From: an uncultured Collinsella sp.
GTDB lineage: Bacteria > Actinomycetota > Coriobacteriia > Coriobacteriales > Coriobacteriaceae
Length of the DNA: 64,000 nucleotides
NCBI GenBank assembly: GCA_902494535.1
Contig: CABUTO010000004.1
Location: 1 to 64,000 of the forward strand
Reading direction: 5' to 3'
A model generated the notes under the pieces. The model was not told the origin of the DNA and ran no database searches. It saw nothing but the letters and a program-made list of their open reading frames with translations. Of this stretch, positions 17,810-26,043 are shown piece after piece; position 1 is the stretch's first letter; every line of letters begins with the position of its first letter. The translations under genes and the position numbers were made by a program.

Positions 17810-18220
17810 ATGATTAAGCCCATCATGAAATCCGAGTTCTTTTTGCGCCTGCCTTCCGAAGACGCGGGACCCGACGATGCCGCGACCGGGCAGGACCTCC
17901 TGGATACGCTCCACGAGCATGAGCACGAGTGCGTGGGTCTCGCCGCCAACATGATCGGCGTGCGCAAACGCATCATCTGCGTAAAGGACGGCAACAGGAC
18001 GCTCCTGATGTACAACCCTCAAATTCTTGAGCAGGTCAATGCCTATCAGACGAGCGAAGGATGTCTCTCGCTGATCGGCGAGCGTCCCTGCACCCGCTAT
18101 CGCCGCATTAAGGTGGAGTATTTGGACGAGAACTTCGTCCACCGCATCAAAAACTTCTCGGGCTACACCGCCGAGATCATCCAGCACGAAATCGACCACT
18201 GCAACGGAATCGTTATTTAG
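17810..18220 (+). CDS. def: Peptide deformylase
   Basis: Removes the formyl group from N-terminal Met of new proteins. The three motifs are present: GLAANMIG (43-50, usual GLAAxQIG), EGCLS with the metal ligand Cys85, and QHEIDH (125-130) with the ligands His126 and His130 and the catalytic Glu127. At 136 aa it is short for the family and lacks the C-terminal helix of type I enzymes. GAGGAGCC precedes the ATG. A second, degenerate copy lies at 25431-25850. Confidence 0.92.
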   Translation: MIKPIMKSEFFLRLPSEDAGPDDAATGQDLLDTLHEHEHECVGLAANMIGVRKRIICVKDGNRTLLMYNPQILEQVNAYQTSEGCLSLIGERPCTRYRRIKVEYLDENFVHRIKNFSGYTAEIIQHEIDHCNGIVI

Positions 18221-18234
18221 TTCCACCGATTCAA

Positions 18235-18272
18235 GAAAGCTCCCTGCAGCCAAGCAACTGCAGGGAGCTTTC
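18235..18272. terminator. Bidirectional hairpin after def
   Basis: GAAAGCTCCCTGCAG pairs perfectly (15 bp) across 8 nt between two convergent genes. The T tract is short. Confidence 0.75.
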
Positions 18273-18294
18273 GATTGTATGGAGCCTCTATCCC

Positions 18295-19815
18295 TTAGCT
18301 CTGGCGGTAATGATCGAAGAAGTCGGCGAGGTCTTCGAGCGACTCTTTGAGCACTTCCATGCGCGGCAGGTACACGATGCGGAAGTGATCGGGCTCGACC
18401 CAGTTAAAGCCGCCGCCGCGCGTGATCAGAATCTTCTTCTCGTGCAGCAGGTCGAGGGCAAACTGCTCGTCATCGGTGATGTTGAACTTCTTAACATCCA
18501 TCTTGGGGAAGATATAGAACGCCGCGCGCGGCTTGACCACCGAGATGCCATCGATCTTGTTGAGTGCCTCATACACAAAGTTGCGCTGCTCGTAGACACG
18601 ACCGCCGGGGCGGATGTAGTCGTTGACCGACTGATGGCCGCCGAGCGCCGTCTGGACGATCGACTGGGCTGGCACGTTGGAGCACAGGCGCATGTTAGAG
18701 AGCATGTTGACGCCCATGATGAAGTCGCTCATGCAGCGCTGGTTGCCCGAAAGCACCATCCAGCCAATACGATAGCCCGCAATCATGTGCGACTTGGACA
18801 GACCGCTAAAGGTAACGCAGGGCAGGTCGGGGGCGAGCGAGGCAATCGAGACGTGCTCGTAGCCGTCCATGCACAGGCGGTCGTAAATCTCATCGGCAAA
18901 GATCATCAGCTGATGCCTGCGTGCAATCTCGACGATGCCCTCGAGCACCTCGCGCGGATAGACAGAACCCGTGGGGTTGTTGGGGTTGATGATGACGAGG
19001 GCTTTGGTCGCGCTCGTGATCTTGGACTCCATATCCTCCAGGTCGGGATACCAATCCGCCTGTTCATCGCACAGATAATGTACGGGATGACCGCCGGCAA
19101 GGGTTGCGCACGCCGTCCAGAGCGGATAGTCGGGGCTGGGGATCAGAATCTCGTCGCCATTGTCGAGCAGCGCGTTCATCGAAAGCTGAATGAGCTCGGA
19201 CACGCCGTTGCCCGTGTAGATATGCTCCATCTGAACATTGGGCAGGCCCTTGATCTGCGAATACTGCATGATCGCCTTGCGCGCGGAGAACAGGCCGCGC
19301 GAATTGGAATAGCCTTCGCAGTCGGGCAGCTGCTGGCGCATGTCCTTGATGACCTCATCGGGCGTGCGGAAACCGAAGGGCGCCGGGTTACCGATATTGA
19401 GCTTGAGGATGCGCTCGCCCTCGTCCTCCATACGGGCGGCCTCGTCGACGACGGGACCGCGCACGTCATACAGGACGTTATCGAGCTTGGTGGATTTAGA
19501 AAAAGTACGCATGGTGGTGCTCCTTGCAATTTGAGCTGAGGGATGGGGTTCGGGCTTGGAATCGTTACGGGGTGATGATGCCTCGCCTTGATCGGCGTCG
19601 CCGGCAAGCAGCCAGGTAACATCGACCTCCAAAATACGGGCGAGCAGCTCAGCCACATCGCGCCGCGGGATCGTCTTGCCGCTCACATATTGGCTCATCT
19701 GACTCTTGCCGAGTTTTTTGCCGAGCATCTCCGATGCGCGGATCACGTCCGACTGGCGAACGTCGCGATTGGACATAGTCTGTCGCAGGCGATCGCAAAA
19801 CGTCTCTTGGGCCAC
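18295..19815 (-). CDS. alaA: XRE-type HTH fused to class I aminotransferase (AlaA-like)
   Basis: 506 aa from a GTG start that follows AAGGAGGTTCCT. Residues ~5-72 form a lambda-repressor-like HTH with SQMSQYVSGKTIPRRDVAEL. From residue 102 it is a complete alanine/valine-type aminotransferase: LNIGNPAPFGF, NGVSELIQLS, INPNNPTGS, DEIYDRL and the PLP lysine in SGLSKSHMIAGYRIGW. Codon 102 is an ATG (19510-19512) preceded by AAGGAGCACCACC, an excellent internal ribosome site, so a free enzyme may also be made. The likely reaction is pyruvate/glutamate transamination. The operator palindrome upstream suggests autoregulation. Confidence 0.9.
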   Translation of the reverse strand: MAQETFCDRLRQTMSNRDVRQSDVIRASEMLGKKLGKSQMSQYVSGKTIPRRDVAELLARILEVDVTWLLAGDADQGEASSPRNDSKPEPHPSAQIARSTTMRTFSKSTKLDNVLYDVRGPVVDEAARMEDEGERILKLNIGNPAPFGFRTPDEVIKDMRQQLPDCEGYSNSRGLFSARKAIMQYSQIKGLPNVQMEHIYTGNGVSELIQLSMNALLDNGDEILIPSPDYPLWTACATLAGGHPVHYLCDEQADWYPDLEDMESKITSATKALVIINPNNPTGSVYPREVLEGIVEIARRHQLMIFADEIYDRLCMDGYEHVSIASLAPDLPCVTFSGLSKSHMIAGYRIGWMVLSGNQRCMSDFIMGVNMLSNMRLCSNVPAQSIVQTALGGHQSVNDYIRPGGRVYEQRNFVYEALNKIDGISVVKPRAAFYIFPKMDVKKFNITDDEQFALDLLHEKKILITRGGGFNWVEPDHFRIVYLPRMEVLKESLEDLADFFDHYRQS

Positions 19816-19836
19816 AGGAACCTCCTTGCTGGCAAA

Positions 19837-19918
19837 GTTCAATTTATAGAACACGAATTGAACCAAGGTTCAATTTAGCAAGCAGTATAGCGCCGTACCT
19901 CATTCGTAAGTTCAATTT
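19837..19918 (-). promoter_or_regulatory. Promoter and operators of the XRE-aminotransferase gene
   Basis: A perfect 20-bp palindrome of AATTGAACC and GGTTCAATT lies at 19856-19875. The minus-strand -35 TTGAAC (19873-19868) and -10 TCTATA (19850-19845), 17 bp apart, overlap it. Two more GTTCAATTT half-sites lie at 19837 and 19910. This is the layout of a self-repressing XRE operator. Confidence 0.7.
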
Positions 19919-19977
19919 CATAAGAAAACGTACCGAACTCCGAGATTTGCCCAAAGCGGACAATGACGTGCACACGT

Positions 19978-20835
19978 TTAGAGGTATTCAAGGAATCGAG
20001 CAGCGGCAAGAGAAACGACAGCCGTGCGATATATCGCATTGATCTGCCGATGGGGATGTCCCTCGAGTGGTCGCACGGCAACATCGAACTGACAGCGGCG
20101 CAAGATGAGCGCGGGAAGAATGCTCACGCCCAGGCCGTCCTCGACCATAGCCATAATCGCATAATCATCCCAGGTCGACAGCTTGGAGCACACCGTCAGC
20201 CCCGCCCGACGGAACAGCGGCGTAATCTCGTCATCGGTGCCGCGTTCTAGCAGAATAAACTGCTCGTTGGCTAAATCGGCAAGAGAAACGACCTCCGCCG
20301 TGGCAAGCAAAGAATCTGCCGGCACTACCGCCATCAACTCGTCGCGCACCAAAGACCGCGATGCCATGCCGTTTTCTCGTGGCTCACGCGGGATAAAGCC
20401 CAGGTCGCAGCGGCCTTCCGCCACCCATTGCTCAATCTCGGAGTAATCACCCATCAGCAGCTCGTAATCGACATCCGGATGATCGGCGCGAAAGCGCGCA
20501 ATCACCGGCGGCAGCACGTGGGTCGCCACACTCGAAAACGTACCGATGCAGATTTTGCCGCGCATGAGCCCGCGCATCTCATCCACCCGTCGCTGCAAGC
20601 GAGTGAATTCCTCGCAGAGCGCCTCGACAGCCGGCATGACCTGCCGCCCGTCGGCAGAAAGCACTACGCCCTCGCGACTGCGGTCGAGCACCTTAAAGCC
20701 CCAATCGGCCTCAAGATCGGCCACCATGCGGCTCACGCCCGACTGCGAATAGCTCAGGCGCTCGGCAGCACGCGTAAAGCTTCCGGCGCGCACCGTCTCC
20801 AGCAGCGCCTGCATCTTTTGAATATTCGTTTCCAC
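19978..20835 (-). CDS. LysR-family regulator
   Basis: 285 aa. An N-terminal winged helix (SFTRAAERLSYSQSGVSRMV) is followed by a periplasmic-binding-like effector domain. The GTG at 20835 follows GGAGGGG; the seven residues upstream are not used. It is divergent from an EamA transporter gene and probably controls it. The effector domain is clearly related to that of the LysR at 57000-57866 (shared TFxxVxxxVLPxVI and DDYxIMxMVExGLGVS). Confidence 0.92.
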   Translation of the reverse strand: METNIQKMQALLETVRAGSFTRAAERLSYSQSGVSRMVADLEADWGFKVLDRSREGVVLSADGRQVMPAVEALCEEFTRLQRRVDEMRGLMRGKICIGTFSSVATHVLPPVIARFRADHPDVDYELLMGDYSEIEQWVAEGRCDLGFIPREPRENGMASRSLVRDELMAVVPADSLLATAEVVSLADLANEQFILLERGTDDEITPLFRRAGLTVCSKLSTWDDYAIMAMVEDGLGVSILPALILRRCQFDVAVRPLEGHPHRQINAIYRTAVVSLAAARFLEYL

Positions 20836-20953
20836 GGCGCCCCTCCACCTTTGCATGAGTTTTTGTCATGTTATCTATGCATTATATTCGCTTTTCTTCT
20901 AAAACCAGTTCACCCATAGTGAAGATGCTCAGATATAGAGGGGATGTCAGCGC

Positions 20954-21865
20954 ATGAACAACGGGTTGTTTACGTACTTAGCAGCATTGCTATTGTTTGG
21001 CTCCAACGGCATCATCGCCGCTGCCATCGCGCTGCCGAGCTCGGATATCGTGCTACTACGCACGTTTTTGGGCGCACTCTCGCTTGTCACCATTCTCGCC
21101 GTCACCCAACGCCATAAGTTGCAGGCGCCATCTCGCCCCCGCGAAGCCGCAGCCCTCCTCCTCTCGGGAGCCGCGCTAGGCGCCAGCTGGATTTTTCTGT
21201 TCCGCGCCTACCAGACGATCGGCGTCGGCGTATCCTCGCTGCTGTACTACTGCGGCCCCATCATTGTCATGGCGCTCTCCCCGCTCATCTTTGGCGAAAA
21301 GCTGACCGGCGGCAAAATCGCCGGCTTTGTCGCCGTTGCTTGTGGTGCTTTTCTCATTGCAGCGCAAGGTCTAGGCGGCAATATGCCCATTGCGGGTATC
21401 GTCTGCGGTATCGCCTCGGCATTTTGCTATGCGCTGATGGTCATCGCTAGCAAGGGTGCGCCACACATCGAAGGCCTCGAGAACTCCACGCTCCAGGTGA
21501 GCGCCGCCTTTGCGACCGCGCTGGTCCTCACGCTCATCACGCAGGGCGCTCCCTCATTCCTGTCCGCCGGTGTCGCCGCCAGTATTGATTGGCGCGCCGT
21601 CATCATGCTCGGCGTCGTCAACACCGGCATCGGTTGCCTGCTCTATTTTAGTGCTGTCGCCAAGCTGCCCGTTCAGACCGTCGCGGTCGTCGGCTACCTC
21701 GAGCCGCTTTCGGCGGTCGTGTTCTCGGCCGTCCTTTTAGGCGAAGCCATAACACCGATCCGCCTGACGGGCGCCGCACTTATCATCGGCGGCGCGATTT
21801 TTTGCGAACTCGCCGGCAAACGCGCAAACGCCAAGGCTGGCATCGCCCAGACAGTGCGTGCTTAA
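20954..21865 (+). CDS. EamA/DMT-family transporter
   Basis: Ten-helix drug/metabolite transporter of the inner membrane, 303 aa, built from two EamA repeats. The second repeat shows VGYLEPLSAVVFSAVLLGE, the usual signature. GAGGGG lies upstream of the ATG. The substrate is unknown; relatives export amino acids or metabolites. It is divergent from a LysR gene. Confidence 0.9.
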   Translation: MNNGLFTYLAALLLFGSNGIIAAAIALPSSDIVLLRTFLGALSLVTILAVTQRHKLQAPSRPREAAALLLSGAALGASWIFLFRAYQTIGVGVSSLLYYCGPIIVMALSPLIFGEKLTGGKIAGFVAVACGAFLIAAQGLGGNMPIAGIVCGIASAFCYALMVIASKGAPHIEGLENSTLQVSAAFATALVLTLITQGAPSFLSAGVAASIDWRAVIMLGVVNTGIGCLLYFSAVAKLPVQTVAVVGYLEPLSAVVFSAVLLGEAITPIRLTGAALIIGGAIFCELAGKRANAKAGIAQTVRA

Positions 21866-21898
21866 AAGCCCCTGCTTTGAATGCTACCTGCGTAGATA

Positions 21899-21922
21899 AA
21901 TAATCCCCAGCTGAGGATTATT
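21899..21922. repeat. Short palindrome after the EamA gene
   Basis: AATAATCC-CAG / CTG-GGATTATT. No T tract follows, so terminator function is uncertain. Confidence 0.5.
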
Positions 21923-21979
21923 GTCTAAAATAACCCGATGTGCCAAACTGCTCTTGTATATATAAAGACGGCATAAAGA

Positions 21980-22000
21980 TTATCTGTCCTAGACAGATAA
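21980..22000. promoter_or_regulatory. Palindrome before kup
   Basis: TTATCTGTC and GACAGATAA flank CTA, a perfect 9-bp-arm dyad ending 22 bp before the kup start. Candidate operator or leader hairpin. No c-di-AMP riboswitch consensus is visible. Confidence 0.5.
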
Positions 22001-22022
22001 CCAGATGTCCAAGGGAGTCCAC

Positions 22023-24254
22023 GTGGCACACAACAAACTGGAGGCAAGCCCCCAAGACCAGCATGGTCAAGGCGGGCACGGAGCCATTCCCCTCTCCGCT
22101 GGCATGCTGCTCGTAACGCTCGGCGTCGTCTATGGTGACATCGGCACGAGCCCCATGTACACCATGAAATCAATCGTCGCCAACAACGGCGGCATCGGCA
22201 CCGTCAGCGAGGACATGATTCTGGGCGCGCTTTCGCTCGTCATCTGGACCATGACGCTCGTGACCACGGTCAAGTACGTGGTAATCGCCATGAAGGCCGA
22301 TAACCACAACGAAGGCGGCATCTTCGCCCTGTTTAGCCTGGTGCGAAAAGTAGCACCATGGCTGATCCTACCTGCCATGATCGGCGGCGCGGCGCTGCTC
22401 GCCGACGGCATCCTCACCCCCGCCGTCACGGTTACCACGGCCATCGAGGGCTTGCGCACTATCGAGTGGGGCCATGCGCTTTTGGGTGACGGCCAGACCA
22501 ATGTAATCATCATCACCATCATCATTATCTGCGGCCTGTTTGCCATGCAACGCGCCGGTACCTCGTCGATCGGCAAGCTGTTCGGCCCGCTCATGACGCT
22601 GTGGTTCCTGTTCTTGGCTGGCGCCGGTCTGTTCAACATGCTCGGCAACCCGTCCATCCTGCGCGCGCTCAACCCCATCCGCGGCATCATGTTCCTGTTC
22701 TCGCCCATCAACCACTCGGGCATCATGGTGCTCGGCTTTGTCTTTCTGTCGACAACCGGTGCCGAGGCGCTCTACTCGGACATGGGCCACGTGGGCAAGG
22801 CAAACATCTATGCATCCTGGCCGTTTGTTAAAGCGGCCCTCATCCTCAACTATCTGGGTCAAGGCGCTTGGCTGCTCGCCAATAACTCCAACCCCCAGAT
22901 GCTCGCAATGGATATCGTCAACCCGTTCTATATGATGCTCCCCGAGCCCCTGCGCCCCTTTGCCATCGTGCTTTCGGCCGTGGCGGCCATCATCGCCTCG
23001 CAGGCGCTCATCACCGGCTCGTTCTCGCTGGTATCCGAGGCAACGCGCCTCAACCTTATGCCGCACCTGCGCATCCACTACCCCAGCGACACCAAGGGCC
23101 AGCTCTATATTCCGCTCGTCAACAACATCATGTGGGTCGGCTGCATCTTCATCGTGCTGCTATTCCAAAACTCTGAGCGCATGGAAAGCGCCTATGGCCT
23201 CGCCATCACCGTGACCATGCTCATGACCACCACACTGCTGACGAGCTATATCGCCGGCATCCTCAAGCACAAGCTGGGTGCCTGCGTCTTCGCCCTGCTC
23301 TTTGGTGCCATTGAGCTGTGCTTCTTCGCCTCGTGCCTCACTATGTTCTTTGACGGCGGCTACGTCATGATCTTCCTGGCCGCGCTGCTGTTCGGCCTTA
23401 TGTATGTGTGGCGCCGCGGCACCGCCATCGAGCGCACGCAAACGATCCTGCTGCCCGTCTCCAAGTACATCGATCAGCTCAACCGCCTGCGCAACGACGA
23501 GACCTATCCCGTGCTCGCCGACAATCTGGTATTTCTCACCAACAGCCCCGACCCGCTCACGCTCGACCGCGACGTGCTTTATTCCATCCTGGACAAGCAC
23601 CCCAAGCGCGCCAAGGCATATTGGTTCATCAACGTGCACGTTACCGACGAGCCCTATACGCATGAGTATTCCGTTGAGACCTTTGGCACAGACTTCCTGT
23701 TCCGCGTGCGCTTGGACCTGGGCTTTAAGGTCAACCAGCGCATCAACGCCTACCTGCGCCAGATCGTCGGCGACCTGATGGCATCGGGTGAGTTGCCGCC
23801 GCAGCATCACACCTACTCTATCTACGAGACACGCGGCAACGTGGGCGACTTCCGTTTTTGCATGCTGCGCAAGATGCTTGCCCCCGAAACGGACATCAAC
23901 CGCAACGACCACCGTGTGATGGCCATCAAGTACGCCGTCCGCCGCGCCTGCGGAAGCCCGGCGCGCTGGTACGGTCTCGAGAACTCTGCCATCATCATCG
24001 AGTACGTGCCGTTGTTTGCCCGCATGCGCCCGGCCGTTAAGCTCGTGCGCACCCAGGTGCCGCTCGAGGTTCAGATTGAAGAGGCCGAGGAAATGGAAGT
24101 CGACATCTTCTCGGACGACCTGGTCAACGGCAACGAGGCCGGCAAGAGCATGGACGTCGATCCCACCGAGCTGCTCGAGAGCGTCGCCGATACGCCCGAG
24201 CAACAGCAACTCGACGGACTCGAGAGCACCCAGCTCAACGACGCCAACTTCTAG
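22023..24254 (+). CDS. kup: KUP-family potassium uptake protein
   Basis: K+/H+ symporter, 743 aa. The N-terminal two thirds hold about 12 membrane helices starting with TLGVVYGDIGTSPMYT, the family signature; the last ~280 residues are cytosolic and end in an acidic tail. The GTG at 22023 follows AAGGGAG; an ATG six codons upstream has no ribosome site. No other potassium genes are adjacent. Confidence 0.97.
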   Translation: MAHNKLEASPQDQHGQGGHGAIPLSAGMLLVTLGVVYGDIGTSPMYTMKSIVANNGGIGTVSEDMILGALSLVIWTMTLVTTVKYVVIAMKADNHNEGGIFALFSLVRKVAPWLILPAMIGGAALLADGILTPAVTVTTAIEGLRTIEWGHALLGDGQTNVIIITIIIICGLFAMQRAGTSSIGKLFGPLMTLWFLFLAGAGLFNMLGNPSILRALNPIRGIMFLFSPINHSGIMVLGFVFLSTTGAEALYSDMGHVGKANIYASWPFVKAALILNYLGQGAWLLANNSNPQMLAMDIVNPFYMMLPEPLRPFAIVLSAVAAIIASQALITGSFSLVSEATRLNLMPHLRIHYPSDTKGQLYIPLVNNIMWVGCIFIVLLFQNSERMESAYGLAITVTMLMTTTLLTSYIAGILKHKLGACVFALLFGAIELCFFASCLTMFFDGGYVMIFLAALLFGLMYVWRRGTAIERTQTILLPVSKYIDQLNRLRNDETYPVLADNLVFLTNSPDPLTLDRDVLYSILDKHPKRAKAYWFINVHVTDEPYTHEYSVETFGTDFLFRVRLDLGFKVNQRINAYLRQIVGDLMASGELPPQHHTYSIYETRGNVGDFRFCMLRKMLAPETDINRNDHRVMAIKYAVRRACGSPARWYGLENSAIIIEYVPLFARMRPAVKLVRTQVPLEVQIEEAEEMEVDIFSDDLVNGNEAGKSMDVDPTELLESVADTPEQQQLDGLESTQLNDANF

Positions 24255-24274
24255 CGACGTCATAAATCAACGAC

Positions 24275-24310
24275 AGCGGCCCTGCACCTCACGAGAGACG
24301 CAGGGCCGCT
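24275..24310. terminator. kup terminator
   Basis: AGCGGCCCTGC and GCAGGGCCGCT pair around 14 nt, followed by TTGCATT. It lies between convergent genes and may serve both. Confidence 0.75.
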
Positions 24311-24333
24311 TTGCATTGCAGTAAAGCTAACGG

Positions 24334-25299
24334 CTACGAACGACGCGGCTCGGGAACCACGAGCCTATCGGGGCTCGCGCCCTCGGCATCCATCAGGCTC
24401 ACGTAGCGAATCGACGGATCCTCATACATCGCGTAGTAATAATTGCCCGTGCGCGCGCTAAAGCATCCGGTGTAGATAGTCTTCTCGAACTTGCCATCTC
24501 CCATCCTGGACGCCCCCTCAATCATCACCACGCCCTCGAGCGAGCGGAACATGCGGACGACGTTTTCGGTCTCGCTCTCCTTTTGCGGGTAATTGGCATT
24601 GAGGTACGCCGCCTTTACAAAACGGCTCGGCGAATAGCAATCGCCCGGAATGCCGCGCATGCCGGCACCCGCGCCATAGGGCTTGAGCTCGGCGCCACGC
24701 CATGTCGCCGTCTGCGGAAAATCGCTTGTGGCGGTGATATAGGTGCGGAGGTTTTCCATGTGCCACGGGAAGGTCGGCTGGTTGGCAAGGGTGTCGACCG
24801 GATCGTCGTATACATGCAGGCCGTCAGCCATCATCTCGACCACGATGCTGCGCTGGCTGTCGCCGATAATCCAATGGAGCAGCGACACGCCCAGCCCCTC
24901 TCCGGCAGATTTGGCGACAATCACCGTATCGCGCAGCGCGGCCTCGACCTCATCGACCGTCGAGAACGTCGCTGCCACCCACAGGGGAAACTCATAGGCC
25001 GCAATATTGTTCTTGCCGTCGACAGGGCCCTCGGCATACTCGGCATAACCCGGGAAATTGAGACCCGCCACGGCAAGGCCCGCATCGTTGCCGCAGTCGA
25101 AGAACATAGGGTAGTTCTTGTAATCGATGCACATACCGATCACCGCGTGCGCCGCTGTCGCGTCGTCGATAAACGAATACGGAATGTGAAACCCGCGCGG
25201 CATCACGCGAACCTGTTGGCCGTAGTCAAAGCTCCAGTCGAGATTGCGGCCCAGATACATGTGGCCAGAATTATCGGTAAATCGAATACTCGTACACAT
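24334..25299 (-). CDS. bsh: Choloylglycine hydrolase family (bile salt hydrolase/penicillin V acylase)
   Basis: N-terminal-nucleophile amidase, 321 aa. The Met is removed to expose Cys2. Family residues are visible: Arg18 and Asp21 in LGRNLDW, Asn81 in VAGLNFPG, an Asn in LANQPTFPWHMENL, and Arg in YSPSRFVKAAY. The gut setting favours deconjugation of bile salts, but penicillin V acylases share these residues. The ATG follows TAGGAGG, and the 21-residue upstream extension is rejected because Cys must be residue 2. No signal peptide, so cytosolic. Confidence 0.9.
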   Translation of the reverse strand: MCTSIRFTDNSGHMYLGRNLDWSFDYGQQVRVMPRGFHIPYSFIDDATAAHAVIGMCIDYKNYPMFFDCGNDAGLAVAGLNFPGYAEYAEGPVDGKNNIAAYEFPLWVAATFSTVDEVEAALRDTVIVAKSAGEGLGVSLLHWIIGDSQRSIVVEMMADGLHVYDDPVDTLANQPTFPWHMENLRTYITATSDFPQTATWRGAELKPYGAGAGMRGIPGDCYSPSRFVKAAYLNANYPQKESETENVVRMFRSLEGVVMIEGASRMGDGKFEKTIYTGCFSARTGNYYYAMYEDPSIRYVSLMDAEGASPDRLVVPEPRRS

Positions 25300-25363
25300 A
25301 GCGCCTCCTAGCTTTACGTTCTTTCTAATTTCATTGTCTCCAAACAAAAAGGCGCTAAACACA

Positions 25364-25400
25364 AAAGCCCGGACATGACAACAATGTCATGCCCGGGCCA
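25364..25400 (-). terminator. Terminator of the deformylase paralogue
   Basis: GCCCGG-CATGACA pairs with TGTCATG-CCGGGC. On the minus strand TTTTGTGTTT follows. Confidence 0.8.
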
Positions 25401-25430
25401 AAAGAGACGAAGTGCGGTGCTTTGGTCCCC

Positions 25431-25850
25431 TTAGACCAACTTTCCAAGACAGTGGTCGATCATATGCTGGATCATCTGTGCCTCAAAGCCCGCGTAGTCG
25501 CGGCGGCACTCCTTCATCTTGCCGTCGACGATCTGATCAAAGGCGACCTTGCACTTGATATAGCGCGTGGACTTGGTGACCTCCTCGTGCGTCAGGCAGC
25601 TCTCCTCCATCTTGCTGGCGCCCAGGCCAAACACCAGACGGGGGTTGTAGAGTACGTGAGGCTCGCCGGCATCGTCCAGGTAGACGCAAACCTTCTTGGT
25701 AACGCCAATCTGGTTAGCGGCAAGGCAGCCGGCATCGTCGAGCGACTTGATGGTATCGATCAGGTCCTGAGCAACCGACTCGTCCTCGACGGTCGCAACC
25801 TCGCAACGCTGGGACAGGATAGCCTCGTCGCGGCAGAGCTCTTTAATCAT
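25431..25850 (-). CDS. Peptide deformylase-like protein lacking the catalytic Glu
   Basis: 139 aa, homologous throughout to peptide deformylase. Motif 1 is intact (GCLAANQIG, 41-49). Motif 2 is EESCLT, keeping Cys85. Motif 3 is QHMIDH, so the metal-binding His129 and His133 remain but the catalytic Glu is Met130. A canonical enzyme with HEIDH is encoded at 17810-18220, so this copy is free to diverge. It may be inactive as a deformylase or have another metal-dependent or binding role. The ATG at 25850 follows GGAGGAACGT. Confidence 0.85.
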   Translation of the reverse strand: MIKELCRDEAILSQRCEVATVEDESVAQDLIDTIKSLDDAGCLAANQIGVTKKVCVYLDDAGEPHVLYNPRLVFGLGASKMEESCLTHEEVTKSTRYIKCKVAFDQIVDGKMKECRRDYAGFEAQMIQHMIDHCLGKLV

Positions 25851-26043
25851 ACGTTCCTCCAAAGAGTTCGTTGTAACCGCTTAAGTATACGGTACCCACA
25901 CATTTTCATGCGAAAAATACCGTCCGTCTGCTACAAAGCGCCGAACATCAACATGCGAGGAACAACAGCGTCGTAAAGGGGCTATAGTAGTTGAGTTCGT
26001 GTCAATCGGCCTAAACTCGGGGCCGAACAAGGAAAGGGTATGC

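Noticed and set aside
16189..18015. 608-residue version of the MFS exporter
   Set aside because: The extra N-terminal part overlaps the deformylase gene antisense; AGGAAGG before 17604 gives a normal 471-aa exporter.
25851..26043. Purine riboswitch before the purine permease
   Set aside because: The conserved loop and junction sequences of the purine aptamer are not found in this leader.
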